Shown: positions 1-8,204 of the stretch, one piece after another | Numbering within the stretch: position 1 is the first letter of the stretch | Layout: each line of letters begins with the position of its first letter | Assembly: GCF_001613225.1 (NCBI RefSeq) | Contig: NZ_BDBY01000176.1 | Span: forward strand, 1 to 58,806 | DNA length: 58,806 nucleotides | Direction: 5' to 3' | DNA from: Nocardia pseudovaccinii NBRC 100343 | Lineage (GTDB): Bacteria > Actinomycetota > Actinomycetes > Mycobacteriales > Mycobacteriaceae | Position numbers and translations under genes: made by a program | Notes under the pieces: model-generated | Told to the model about the DNA's origin: nothing | The model's database searches: none | Seen by the model: the letters and a program-made list of their open reading frames with translations, nothing else

Positions 1-1013
1 CCCTCTGGCAGCGGCCACTACTGGCCGAACCCGGTCTGCGCATCCCGAACATGTTCGACTCGGCCATCGACGGCTCCTTCCGCGGACTGTACGTCCAAGG
101 TGAGGACATCGCCCAGTCCGACCCGAACACGAGCCACGTCGCAGCGGCACTGACAGCGCTCGACCTACTCGTCGTGCAGGACCTCTTCCTCAACGAGACA
201 GCGAAATTCGCTCATGTCTTCCTGCCGGGAACCTCGTTCCTGGAGAAGAACGGCACCTTCACCAACGCCGAGCGCCGGATCAACCGAGTGCGCCCTGTCA
301 TGTCGCCTCGGACCGGCAAGCACGAATGGCAGATTCCTTGCGAGATCGCCACAGCCATGGGCTACCCCATGTCCTACGAGCGCCCGAACCAGATCATGGA
401 CGAGATCGCCTCGCTCACACCGACATTCGCCGGTGTGTCCTTCGACAAGCTGGACGAGCTCGGGAGTGTCCAGTGGCCATGCAACGACACCGCGCCCGAG
501 GGAACGCCGATCATGCATGTCGACGAATTCACCAGGGGCAAGGGTCAATTCGTTCCCACCATCTTCGTCCCGACTACCGAGCGCACCAGTCGCAAGTTCC
601 CGCTGATCCTGACCACCGGCCGGATCCTCAGCCAGTACAACGTGGGGGCACAAACGCGTCGTACCCCAAATGTCTTCTGGCACAAGGAGGATGTGTTGGA
701 GATCCATCCGCATGACGCGGAAGGCCGGGGCATCACCGACGGCGCCGAGGTGTCGCTGTCCAGCAGGGTGGGCACCACCACGCTGCACGCAGTGCTCTCG
801 GATCGAATGCCTCCGGGGGTGGTGTACACGACGTTCCACTACCCCATGACCGGAGCCAACGTCGTCACTACCGACAACTCCGACTGGGCCACCAACTGCC
901 CCGAGTACAAGGTCACCGCGGTCCAGGTCACACTGCGCCCAGGGGTGGATGCCGCCGCACGGGGTAGCCGCTCCGGCGACCTGGTCCCCACCGAGGGAGC
1001 AGTAGGACGATGA
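1..1013 (+). CDS. fdsA: NAD-dependent formate dehydrogenase, large (alpha) subunit, C-terminal part
   Basis: This is the C-terminal ~336 residues of a molybdopterin oxidoreductase; the start lies left of the window and the frame is open from base 3. Visible family features are the stretch GLYVQGEDIAQSDPN, then FLPGTSFLEKNGTFTNAERR, typical of formate dehydrogenase alpha subunits. A C-terminal molybdopterin-dinucleotide-binding domain follows (LTTGRILSQYNVGAQTRR; later HPHDAEGRGITDGAEV). The enzyme oxidises formate to CO2 in the cytoplasm with electrons passed to NAD+ through the beta/gamma subunits, which are presumably upstream. The stop overlaps the next start (ATGA at 1010-1013), so fdsA and fdsD are translationally coupled. 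Formate is the end product of the purU route at 16384-17292, which makes the location meaningful. Confidence 0.93.
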   Translation, partial: LWQRPLLAEPGLRIPNMFDSAIDGSFRGLYVQGEDIAQSDPNTSHVAAALTALDLLVVQDLFLNETAKFAHVFLPGTSFLEKNGTFTNAERRINRVRPVMSPRTGKHEWQIPCEIATAMGYPMSYERPNQIMDEIASLTPTFAGVSFDKLDELGSVQWPCNDTAPEGTPIMHVDEFTRGKGQFVPTIFVPTTERTSRKFPLILTTGRILSQYNVGAQTRRTPNVFWHKEDVLEIHPHDAEGRGITDGAEVSLSSRVGTTTLHAVLSDRMPPGVVYTTFHYPMTGANVVTTDNSDWATNCPEYKVTAVQVTLRPGVDAAARGSRSGDLVPTEGAVGR

Positions 1014-1228
1014 GTGCCGCCCCAGCCATGAGGCTCGCCACCGACATCGCAGCCCAATTCCGGCACGTCACCCCTGACGCGGCGGCCGCGGTGATCGTCG
1101 AACATATCCGCAGATTCTGGGACCCACGGATGCGCGCACAGCTGCTCGACCAGGTGGCGCGAGCCGGCGAGACATGCGATCCCCACGTCGCGGCCGCTGC
1201 CAGCCTTCTCGCGAATCCCGCGGACTGA
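1010..1228 (+). CDS. fdsD: Formate dehydrogenase delta subunit
   Basis: A 72-residue protein matching the small FdsD family by length, position and sequence: N-terminal MRLATDIAAQF, central VIVEHIRRFWDPRMR, then LLDQVARAG. FdsD is a small accessory/structural subunit of soluble NAD-dependent Mo/W formate dehydrogenases (FdsGBACD type). It overlaps fdsA by four bases and precedes fdhD by 41 bases, the usual operon order. No metal-binding motif is visible, as is normal for this family. Confidence 0.88.
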   Translation: MSAAPAMRLATDIAAQFRHVTPDAAAAVIVEHIRRFWDPRMRAQLLDQVARAGETCDPHVAAAASLLANPAD

Positions 1229-1269
1229 TCGGTATTGCGCTGTCAGAGTAGGAAACTGGGAGTACAACA

Positions 1270-2145
1270 ATGGGACGCGTGACCACGCGACGGCCGGTCC
1301 TACACATCCGCGATGGCCGATCCTCGCGCCGTCCGGACACGCTGGTAGCCGAGGAGCCGATGGAGATCAGGGTCAGCGGGCGTCCGCTGACCGTGACGAT
1401 GCGAACACCAGGCCACGATTTCGACCTCGCGGCAGGATTTCTGGTGAGCGAGGGCGTAGTACACGCCGCAGATCAGGTGACCGGCATTCGCTACTGCGCA
1501 GGTGCCACCGCCGACGCCAGCAACACCTACAACATGGTCGAGGTTGTGCTCGCGCCAGAGGTGAACCCTTCTGACGCATCGCTGGAGCGCAACTTCTACA
1601 CCACCTCATCGTGCGGGCTGTGCGGGAAAGCCAGCCTGGAGGCCGTCCGGACCACCGCGACATGGACGGTCGGCGATGACCCTATGCGCATTTCTCCGGA
1701 CATGCTGGCGACGCTGCCCGACCAACTCCGCGCTGCCCAGCGGGTATTCGACCGCACAGGCGGGCTACACGCGGCCGGGTTGTTCACCGCCGATGGCGAA
1801 CTGCTCTGTCTACGAGAAGACGTAGGGCGTCACAACGCGGTGGACAAAGTGATCGGGCATGCACTGCGGTCGGGCCTTCTCCCGTTGCGCCAGACAATCC
1901 TCATGGTGAGCGGCCGGGCATCCTTCGAGCTCGCCCAGAAAGCAGTCATGGCGGGGATCCCCCTGCTCGCAGCGGTTTCCGCCCCATCAGCGCTCGCCGT
2001 CGACCTTGCCGCCAGTCACGGCCTGACACTCGTCGGCTTCCTCCGCGGCACTTCGATGAACATCTACACCGGCGCCGAACGACTGCAACGTGCCGACCAC
2101 TCGAACCCCAGTATTCCCAACCAATCCCCAGCCATCGACACCTGA
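1270..2145 (+). CDS. fdhD: Formate dehydrogenase accessory sulfurtransferase FdhD
   Basis: A 291-residue FdhD protein. FdhD moves sulfur from IscS to the molybdenum cofactor so that formate dehydrogenase becomes active. The signature loop SSCGLCGK (near residues 115-122) carries the two conserved cysteines. The later segments LCLREDVGRHNAVDKVIG and MVSGRASFELAQKAVMAGIP are standard for the family. It is the last intact gene of the fds operon. The start at 1270 is an ATG close to the upstream stop; the Shine-Dalgarno (GGGAG at 1258-1262) is only moderate. Confidence 0.95.
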   Translation: MGRVTTRRPVLHIRDGRSSRRPDTLVAEEPMEIRVSGRPLTVTMRTPGHDFDLAAGFLVSEGVVHAADQVTGIRYCAGATADASNTYNMVEVVLAPEVNPSDASLERNFYTTSSCGLCGKASLEAVRTTATWTVGDDPMRISPDMLATLPDQLRAAQRVFDRTGGLHAAGLFTADGELLCLREDVGRHNAVDKVIGHALRSGLLPLRQTILMVSGRASFELAQKAVMAGIPLLAAVSAPSALAVDLAASHGLTLVGFLRGTSMNIYTGAERLQRADHSNPSIPNQSPAIDT

Positions 2146-2387
2146 CATCGACTCACCGCGGATGGCTCTATACCTAAAGCAGGCCGCACCAGCCCATCCA
2201 ATGCGTCGGTCACCACGCCCGGACCGAATCAGACGACAACGCGTCCGCTCGATAATCATCTTCTTCAACGGCCGCGACGGTCGGTATGCTCGGCAAACAC
2301 CTCCAGCACCATCTGGTCTAGCGAGAGTCGGTGCTGCCGAACAGGTTCCGGCCCGATTAGTAGCCAGTCGATCAGACCGGTCTCAGT

Positions 2388-2829
2388 ATGACCGCCCTCG
2401 GCGATGAAACAGGTATCGCACGAGAAAGAATTCATGTCGTAACCCCCGGCGACAAGTTGTCGCTGCGGGGCCTCCATATAGAAGCCACCGGTGGCGGCGA
2501 GCACGCTTGCATCCACCCGGACCTGCCGGCATCCGCGAATAACGGGTACTTGATCAACGGCAGCTTGCTGCACCCAGGCGATGTCTTCGACAACGTAAGC
2601 GCAGGCATCGAGGTTCTACTTCTTCCGATCGGCGGTCCGTGGATGAAGATTGGAGAGGGCATCGACTACCTGCGGCAGTTGTCGCCACGGATCGTCGTGC
2701 CGATCCACCAGGCGGGCCTGGCGCCGGTGCACCAGGATATGCATTGCGGGCTCTTGAAAAACCTAGGGCCTACTGGCACCGAGGTTGCCGCGCTCGAACA
2801 TGCTGTGCCACTGGACGTTCCCAACACAG
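2388..2829 (+). pseudogene. MBL-fold hydrolase, C-terminal half only (paralogue of 53400-54116)
   Basis: About 147 residues align with the C-terminal half of the intact protein at 53400-54116. Shared blocks are GGEHACIH, then LLLPIGGPWMKIGEGIDYLR, then PIHQAGLA.VH..MHCGLLKNL. The N-terminal half, which carries the HxHxDH zinc motif (HPHPDH in the paralogue), is absent, so no hydrolase activity is expected. Beyond about 2829 the frame stays open without homology and runs into a TetR fragment at 3054. The first in-frame ATG is at 2388, with a stop a few codons upstream. Deletion of the 5' half is the simplest reading. Confidence 0.75.
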
Positions 2830-3053
2830 CGGGCAAACGAACCCTCCGAGCGTATGGAGCGGCAATGGCGTGCTGCCACGGCGAATTCATTGCTGTGGCA
2901 GCACCTCGTAAGTCGAGTCATACAGCCATCTCGATCGACTGTGACAGTCTCACCTCGCCGAAGTCGGGGGCAGGCGCCCTCGGATCGATCGCCAATGACG
3001 CCATGCGCCGCGGCGTCGCGTGGCGAGGACGCAAATACTCCGAGCCAGGTTTC

Positions 3054-3215
3054 ATGAGCGGACTTCGCGGACGTAAGAAGGCACAAATCAGACGGGCGCT
3101 GGCCGATGCTGCGCTGCGACTGTTCCTGGGACGCGGTTACGACGCGGCGAGCCTCAAAGAGGTGGCTGACGCCGCCAATGTCTCCGCAACTACGCTGACG
3201 CACGCTTCTCGATGA
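3054..3215 (+). pseudogene. TetR-family regulator, N-terminal DNA-binding fragment
   Basis: Residues from the ATG at 3054 give a normal TetR helix-turn-helix start: RGRKKAQIRRALADAALRLF, then GYDAASLKEVADAANVSATTL. The frame then degenerates to THASR and stops, where intact homologues continue with F.HF..KE.LVF. Compare the intact TetR proteins at 27939-28508 and 42614-43855. The whole ligand-binding domain is missing. The fragment sits in frame behind the truncated MBL gene at 2388, so the 275-codon open frame is a chimera of two broken genes rather than a new protein. Confidence 0.72.
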
Positions 3216-3417
3216 TCTGCGAACCCGACTGACGCCGATCGCAGGCACGGCATCGCCGTGTCCCAGGAAAACTCGATGAGCCCATTCTCTCGATGTAGCC
3301 ACGCCGATCCGGAAGGCGATCGAATCCGTCTGCGCCGTTGTCAACGTCGCCGCGCCAGCGATGCGGGTGACGTGCTCCCACAGGCATGTAAGAGATCGCG
3401 GCGGCGCGATCATCGCT

Positions 3418-3586
3418 TTCACCCGAGTAACGTTCACTTTCTGCACAGCGGAATACCGTTGCCGCTTCCTTGTGACTGAAACCACAGTCGTGTGTGTGCG
3501 GTAATCGACCGCATATCGCGCAGGTCCGGAGTCTTGCGCCCGCCGCCGTCGGCCATGGCGGCGACCAGACGAGTTCCGGCACAAGC
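3418..3586. repeat. 169-bp direct repeat, copy A (promoter-like module)
   Basis: This non-coding block recurs at 5743-5911 with about five mismatches in 169 bases and no indels (offset 2325). Its left part contains the imperfect palindrome TTCTGCACAGCGGAA (3439-3453) followed by CCGTTGC. Shorter relatives of that core with similar downstream text occur at 23209 and 34102. Copy A ends 16 bases before the ATG of the PNPOx-like gene at 3602, so it probably serves as its promoter/operator region. An IclR- or GntR-type activator site is one possibility, by inference only. Confidence 0.8.
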
Positions 3587-3601
3587 TAGTACGGAGCGAC
3601 G

Positions 3602-4162
3602 ATGCCCAAACCCGAACCGACCGTCACCGAGATCCAGCAGGAGATCATTGAGCTGTTGCGCACCGAAGAGGTCGCGGCCCTGGCGACGATCGACTCCGAA
3701 GGCCACCCATCGGCCTCGCAGATGCATCTTGCCGGTGATGGGCTCATCGCCTACATGCACACCTTCACCCACACCCGCAAACACGGCCAGATGCAACAGA
3801 ACCCCAACGTCAGCTACACGATCGGCCACCTACCACCCGAGGGCTATTACGACCGGCGGAACACGCGGTGGGTCCAGATCCAGGGACGCGCGGTCCTAGT
3901 GACCGATCCTCAGGAGATCCAGCACGTCGCACAGATCAGCCTCGAGCAGTTTCCCTGGGCCAGCGACACCTCGCTGTACGAGAACATCAAGGCCCCCGAC
4001 CAGGGCAAGCAGGTCTTGTATCGCATCGAACCGGTCCAGGGACTCTGGGCCGACCACCGCATTCGGCTGTTCCACCACGTGCTACTCGAATTCAGCGAGG
4101 ACGGAAGGACTCTCACCGACATCACCGATTATAACGCCGTGGTGGGGCGACGCACCCGGTGA
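3602..4162 (+). CDS. Pyridoxamine 5'-phosphate oxidase-like (split-barrel) flavin/F420-binding protein
   Basis: A 186-residue protein of the PNPOx-like split-barrel superfamily, whose members bind FMN or F420. Recognisable elements are the opening strand VAALATIDSEGHPSAS, the THTRKHGQMQQNPNVSYTIG block, and VQIQGRAVLVTDPQEI, the usual central barrel segment. Substrate cannot be read from sequence; actinobacterial relatives include F420-dependent reductases and general stress-type flavoproteins. It stands alone between two remnants and directly follows repeat copy A. The start is the ATG at 3602; a GGAGCGAC sequence lies just upstream. Confidence 0.75.
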   Translation: MPKPEPTVTEIQQEIIELLRTEEVAALATIDSEGHPSASQMHLAGDGLIAYMHTFTHTRKHGQMQQNPNVSYTIGHLPPEGYYDRRNTRWVQIQGRAVLVTDPQEIQHVAQISLEQFPWASDTSLYENIKAPDQGKQVLYRIEPVQGLWADHRIRLFHHVLLEFSEDGRTLTDITDYNAVVGRRTR

Positions 4163-4249
4163 CAGGTGCGGAAGGCCGAGGAACGAGCCGATCTCGCAGT
4201 TGGCGGATCGATGCACTGCATTGTTAGGAATCGTCATGGCGCGGCATCA

Positions 4250-4448
4250 ATCCCACCGTTTGTCCGTCGATATGACCGTTGCGAGGGCTACGGCATGTGC
4301 CAGCAAGTCGCACCGGATCTGATCCACCCTCGATGAATACGACGAGCCGGTCATCGAAGTCGCCGAGATCCCGGCGCCCCAGAAGTCAATGGCCGATGCT
4401 GCCGTACATGCGTGTCCCGTAGTAGCCCTCGGCCTTCGAGCTCAGTAA
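4250..4448 (+). pseudogene. [3Fe-4S]-type P450 ferredoxin, frameshifted
   Basis: Two frames together spell a short ferredoxin. From about 4262 one frame reads VRRYDRCEGYGMCQQVAPDL, with the first two cysteines of the C-x5-C motif, and ends in a premature TGA near 4333. The neighbouring frame continues as LDEYDEPVIEVAEIPAPQ, then HACPVVALGL with the CP cysteine, to a TAA at 4446-4448. Spacing matches the intact ferredoxin at 50694-50888. A single-base indel near 4328-4332 explains the break. No P450 lies next to it, so it is a leftover electron-transfer gene or the lost partner of the P450 at 8205-9416. Confidence 0.78.
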
Positions 4449-4464
4449 AGCTTCCACGAGCGCG

Positions 4465-4512
4465 CTTCGGATCGTCGTAGTCGGCGTCTCGCAGGCAGGC
4501 TGCGCACCGTTG
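4465..4512 (+). pseudogene. Possible N-terminal scrap of a ferredoxin reductase
   Basis: The frame starting at 4465 reads LRIVVVGVSQAG, the pattern of a beta-strand plus dinucleotide-binding glycine loop (GxSxAG) that opens FAD-dependent ferredoxin reductases. It follows the dead ferredoxin, the common gene order in P450 systems. After about 15 residues similarity is lost. Only the motif and context support this, so confidence is low. Confidence 0.3.
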
Positions 4513-4596
4513 CCCATCAAGAGCATTCGCGATTGTGCGCGGCGAATGGCACTCGCAAGTACCGCGCACTACACACGGTTTCGAAAGAGGTCATCA

Positions 4597-5448
4597 ATGT
4601 TGAATGCTCCCCGTACCATCGTCGTGACTGGCGCCAATAGTCTGACCGGACGAGGTTTGCTCAACCGCCTGGCAAATTCCGGAGCGCGCGTGATCGCACT
4701 TGTCCGGACGCCTGTGGAATTGCCCGCAGCCGAGGTCATCTCGGACTGGACGCGATCGCTGCAGGCCACCGAGGCCATCGCGGACGCATCCATGGTCGTC
4801 CATCTCAGCGGTGTCTTCGCTGCTGCTGACCTGGACAGTTACCACGCGGCCAATGTTGCCTCCACCCGTCGAGTCGTCGAGTCGATCAACCCGGCGGCCC
4901 GGCTGGTCTACCTTTCGTACGTGGGCGCGGACGCCGAGCATGACAACTGGTACATCAAGACGAAGGGCAAAGCCGAGAACTTGGTCAGGAAAATCCCCGA
5001 CAGCGTGATCTTCCGTATTCACCCGATCATGCGTGGAGTCGAGACACCCAGTCCGTTCGAGCTGATGCTTCGCCAACCGGATTCGGGTGCGCCAGTACGG
5101 GTCATCGGTGACGGGACTCAGCGGTTCCGCCCGATCCACGCATCCAACGTGATCGACGCCATCATCAACGCCGCGCGCGGCATCGGCGAAGCCGGCACCT
5201 ACGATCTCGTCGGCCCCAGCGATCTCACGATCACCGACATGGTCGAGATGGTGAACGGGAAAGTTGTACCGGTTCAACACCTATCAGTCGACCAGGCCGC
5301 TGCCCTGCCGGGACCACCCGCGACCGTCGTAGACGTGCTCGCGAACCCGATACCATCCTTCGATCCCGAAGCCGCAGGCCGCGCCTTCGGGCTAACGCTC
5401 ATCCGGCCCGAGGACACGTGGCCGCCAGTCCGGCCGTCCAGTTCGTGA
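4597..5448 (+). CDS. NAD(P)-binding SDR/NmrA-like epimerase-family protein
   Basis: A 283-residue atypical short-chain dehydrogenase (extended SDR/NmrA class). The N-terminal Rossmann motif is VVTGANSLTGRGLLNRL (TGxxxxxG), followed by MVVHLSGVF and the strand RLVYLSYVGAD. The catalytic YxxxK looks like YIKTKGKAE, and PFELMLRQPD begins the substrate-binding part. The reaction is unknown; relatives act as sugar epimerases, quinone reductases or redox sensors. The ATG at 4597 has a purine-rich GAAAGAGG upstream; an in-frame ATG at 4510 lies in the ferredoxin-reductase scrap and is less likely. Confidence 0.72.
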   Translation: MLNAPRTIVVTGANSLTGRGLLNRLANSGARVIALVRTPVELPAAEVISDWTRSLQATEAIADASMVVHLSGVFAAADLDSYHAANVASTRRVVESINPAARLVYLSYVGADAEHDNWYIKTKGKAENLVRKIPDSVIFRIHPIMRGVETPSPFELMLRQPDSGAPVRVIGDGTQRFRPIHASNVIDAIINAARGIGEAGTYDLVGPSDLTITDMVEMVNGKVVPVQHLSVDQAAALPGPPATVVDVLANPIPSFDPEAAGRAFGLTLIRPEDTWPPVRPSSS

Positions 5449-5678
5449 TCCTGCTTGCGGGGCTAGCCGTGCGCTCGCCCCGCAAGAACACGGAACAGAA
5501 CTGGCGCCATTGGTCACCGAGGCTTGGAAGCTTTACACGACTGGCGACCACCCTCGATCGGCTGGAGGTGACCATGGCCGACAGCGGCGTTCCCACTGGC
5601 GAACTCAATGCCCTAGAGGTGGCGGTCCGCGACACGGCGGCCGACATCTCCCGGCGGCTCACCTTGGTGGACGCCTGA
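5418..5678 (+). CDS. Small hypothetical protein
   Basis: An open frame of 86 codons with a GTG start overlapping the end of the SDR gene by 31 bases. The C-terminal half (RLEVTMADSGVPTGELNALE, then VAVRDTAADISRRLTLVDA) has the look of real amphipathic helix; the N-terminal half is arginine/tryptophan rich and may not be coding. I do not recognise a family. It could equally be the tail of a deleted gene, because repeat copy B and eroded sequence begin 65 bases later. Confidence 0.3.
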   Translation: MAASPAVQFVILLAGLAVRSPRKNTEQNWRHWSPRLGSFTRLATTLDRLEVTMADSGVPTGELNALEVAVRDTAADISRRLTLVDA

Positions 5679-5742
5679 CCGCGCAGCGCTGTCGCCTGTC
5701 GAGGAGTGTGTGCTGGCATTCGCGGCGGGCCCGGTCACGATA

Positions 5743-5911
5743 TTCACCCGAGTAACTTTCATTTTCTGCACAGCGGAATACCGTTGCCGCTTCCTTGTGA
5801 CTGAAACCACAGTCGTGTGTGTGCGGTAATCGACCGCATATCGCGCAGGTCCGGAGTCTTGCACCCGCCACCGTCGGCCACGGCGGCGACCAGACGAGTT
5901 CCGGCACAAGC
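5743..5911. repeat. 169-bp direct repeat, copy B
   Basis: Second copy of the block at 3418-3586, about 97 percent identical by eye. It includes the TTCTGCACAGCGGAA palindrome (5764-5778). Unlike copy A it is not followed by an intact gene. The sequence directly after it reads EFRHKQFNEYVGESIVRAD and ends with a stop at about 6009, which looks like the last ~35 residues of a lost protein. Between the copies lie a PNPOx-like gene, a dead ferredoxin and an SDR gene, so the copies bracket a 2.3-kb unit. Confidence 0.8.
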
Positions 5912-6373
5912 AGTTCAACGAATATGTCGGCGAAAGTATCGTCCGGGCCGATCCGCCGATTCTGCGCGGCCTCGAGTCGCTGCCCGCGCGGCTCATCACC
6001 CTCGGCTGACCGGGCCGGGCACCGAAACCCGGTGGTGCCCAACCCGACAAGTCGGGCACTGCCTCCCCGGGCGGCCGCAGACGATCCCGGATCACGCCAC
6101 GCATACGCCGGGCACGGTGGCCCGCCGCATCGCGTGGCGGGTGCAGCGGCTCCCGGCCCGGATATGTGCTGGAGCTCTGCCGCAAACTTCTTCGTGATGT
6201 TGCTGTTCGGCGAGTTGCCGTGTGTCCTGGGTCCGGTGGGTGATGGTGGCTGGCATGGTTTGGTGGTGTGGCTCGAACGTTGTTGCCGCACTGTGATGAT
6301 CTGGTCGTAACTTATGTCCGGAGCGAGCAGGATGTTGTAACGACCTAAGCGGCTAACCGCGCCGGCAGAGAGT
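5912..6373. other. Eroded intergenic DNA with a short C-terminal coding scrap
   Basis: The first ~98 bases (5912-6009) read as a plausible protein C-terminus (NEYVGESIVRADPPILRGLE, then SLPARLITLG and a stop) of a family I cannot name. From 6010 to 6373 I see no supported gene, RNA or repeat. Confidence 0.4.
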
Positions 6374-6640
6374 TGTCCGCGGTGCGGAAGCGAGTCGGCG
6401 CGTGTTCATTCCCGGTATCGGCGTCGGCTGGCGGATGTGCCTATCGCGGGCCGGGCGGTGGTGTTTGCGGCCGCGCGTTCGTCGGTTCTTCTCCGTAGAT
6501 AGTTCCTGCGCGGCAGGGAATTTCGCATAGCAGGTTGCCGGATTGACGGTGCAGTGGGCGCGGCGGACGAGCCAGCCCGCCTCGACCCTGATCTGCAGCT
6601 TCGCCGTGGCGACGGCTGGAGTTTGCGCGCCGAATCGAGG
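6374..6640 (+). pseudogene. ISL3-family transposase, degenerate N-terminal remnant
   Basis: One frame from 6374 reads CPRCGSESARVHSRYRRRLA followed by DVPIAGRAVV. This is the zinc-finger and adjacent segment typical of ISL3 transposases (C..C....VHSRY.R.LAD.P..GR.V). A frame change near 6480 is needed to continue with RFFSVDSSCAAGNFA, an in-frame stop, then QVAGLTVQWARRTSQ, matching the family's CDN..C.R..FAEQ..GLT.R.ARRT region. At least one frameshift and one stop mean it is inactive. The C-terminal DDE part is absent. Confidence 0.68.
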
Positions 6641-7085
6641 TCATTCGGAACCACATGATCGCCCACGGATTCGGAATTGGCGGTCGTCCGGTGCAACTTC
6701 CAAATGCGCATGACTGGTATCTCGATAACCCCACCGGGGTACCAGTTAGACGCCCGTACGGTATCAAGAGCGCCCGGCCGGCTGAGCTGGAGCCCCAGCC
6801 AAATGCGAGAGCGTCGCCGGTCCAGTCTCCCAGGATGTCAAGTCGCCACGCGGAGGAGGGGCGCGAATTGTGCGCCACGAGTGAGCATTCGGACACCTCG
6901 CCCGTTCCAAGGCGACTACCGACGGTCATCGTGTGCGCACTGGATTGACCCAACTCGGGTCCAGCGCGGAATCTCGCTGCGGCGTCGAATTGTGAGGGCC
7001 GACAGCGCAATGTCCAGTCTCGGTTGAGGGCCCACGTCGCCGCGCACCTCATCCAACTGCACGCGCCAGGAGACAAGCGCGTTCG
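6641..7085. other. Gap without recognised genes
   Basis: No supported coding region, RNA gene or repeat is visible. A minus-strand stretch near 6730-6820 faintly resembles a tRNA 5' half but does not fold into a cloverleaf (see rejected items). Confidence 0.5.
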
Positions 7086-7113
7086 CCAGGGCACCGGCGT
7101 GCCGGTGCCCTGG
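7086..7113 (-). terminator. Hairpin downstream of the MetE-like/P450 operon
   Basis: Perfect inverted repeat: CCAGGGCACCGGC, two-base loop GT, GCCGGTGCCCTGG (13-bp stem). It lies 35 bases past the stop of the minus-strand gene ending at 7149. There is no clear U-tract, as is frequent for actinobacterial terminators. Confidence 0.7.
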
Positions 7114-7148
7114 AACGAGTCTTCGCCGACTGGGATCCGCGCCTGCGC

Positions 7149-8186
7149 TCAGGGGCGAGCCGGCTCTGGCACCGACACGTCGCGGTGCAGCCGAAGCAGA
7201 TACGGGATGCGGTCGCGCGGCTCACTCAACATGCCGCATTCCGTTCCCACGCCGAAGTCGCTCACGTGCCGCGCAGCTGTCGCGATGCGCCGTTGTGCGC
7301 CCTCGGCGCCGTCTTGCTCGTGCAGCAGCCCTAGATACAGGGTCGTCTCAGGACGCAGCAGCAAGCGGTCGAGCGGCTGGAAGTATGCGTCGTCGTCCCG
7401 CGCAATAGGGACGGGCAGATGGATCCAGGAAATCGGCCGAACGGCGCGCTGCGAGATCGCGTTGGCGACCTCGACCAGGAGGCTGGTGTCCCCAGGTTCG
7501 ACGAAATGGCGACCCCTTCCGTCTGCCCCAGTCGGGGCTGAGCCATAACACAGGTGGTAGCCCATCTCGATCGACTCCGGCACGTAGCTCGACATGCGGA
7601 CGATCTCATCGAGAATCACCTCCTTGGGCAGCGGCATCGGGCCGAATGCGCCCTCGAGCAATCCGAACTCGACGGCGACGTCCCACTGAAGTGCGATGTC
7701 GTCGGTCGGCAGCTTTTCGGCGATGTTGGCGATCTCCACCGCCAATCGCTTCTCGTACTCGGGGACGAGGGTGCTGCGGTCTTCGGCACGGATGAACACG
7801 CCGACAACGGCAAGTGCGGTCGGGATGGCGATCTGAAACTTCGTGCCTGTCCGGATGACGCCCTGGTCGAGCAACTGCTTGAATGTCGGCCACGCGGCGA
7901 TGCCCTCCTCGTCGTAGCCGAGTTCGAACCGCACGTCCTCCGGTCGCGCGCCGTCCGCGAGGCCGAATTCGGGCACCTCGATGTAGCCCAAGTCTAACGT
8001 CCCGCACTCAGCCAGGCCGGGCGTGGCCGACAAGCGTTTGATCATGGAAAGAATCCAGCCCGCTCGGGGACCAGTCTCGCCATCTGGAATGCGGTCGACG
8101 CTGTCTCCGACTTGCTCGACGACTGTCCGGAACACCTCCTCGGCATTCTCGAGGTTCATGCTGCCAACCAAATGTGCTTTCGCCAT
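7149..8186 (-). CDS. MetE-like (UROD/MetE superfamily) zinc methyltransferase homologue
   Basis: A 345-residue single-domain TIM-barrel protein of the cobalamin-independent methionine synthase C-terminal/UROD-MetE superfamily. Candidate zinc ligands are visible: H211 and C213 in GYHLCYGS, and C317 in GTECGML, matching the H-x-C and distal Cys of MetE; the Glu ligand is not obvious. The N-terminal folate-binding half of full-length MetE is absent, so it may take methyl groups from another donor. It is divergent from the canonical core-MetE at 12611-13681 and probably has a different substrate. It lies 18 bases downstream of a P450 gene, so the two form an operon. ATG start with GGAAGCAGGAC upstream. 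Confidence 0.72.
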   Translation of the reverse strand: MAKAHLVGSMNLENAEEVFRTVVEQVGDSVDRIPDGETGPRAGWILSMIKRLSATPGLAECGTLDLGYIEVPEFGLADGARPEDVRFELGYDEEGIAAWPTFKQLLDQGVIRTGTKFQIAIPTALAVVGVFIRAEDRSTLVPEYEKRLAVEIANIAEKLPTDDIALQWDVAVEFGLLEGAFGPMPLPKEVILDEIVRMSSYVPESIEMGYHLCYGSAPTGADGRGRHFVEPGDTSLLVEVANAISQRAVRPISWIHLPVPIARDDDAYFQPLDRLLLRPETTLYLGLLHEQDGAEGAQRRIATAARHVSDFGVGTECGMLSEPRDRIPYLLRLHRDVSVPEPARP

Positions 8187-8204
8187 GTCCTGCTTCCTAG
8201 TGAA

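Noticed and set aside
2265..2573. Minus-strand 102-codon open frame with a helical C-terminal part (GLIDWLLIGPEPVRQHRLS)
   Set aside because: It might be a regulator tail, but it overlaps the recognisable MBL remnant and has no convincing start or family match.
6725..6820. tRNA-like 5' half on the minus strand (GGGGCTC, GCTCAGCCGG...)
   Set aside because: The D-arm looks right, but no anticodon stem or T-arm can be paired and no acceptor partner is present.
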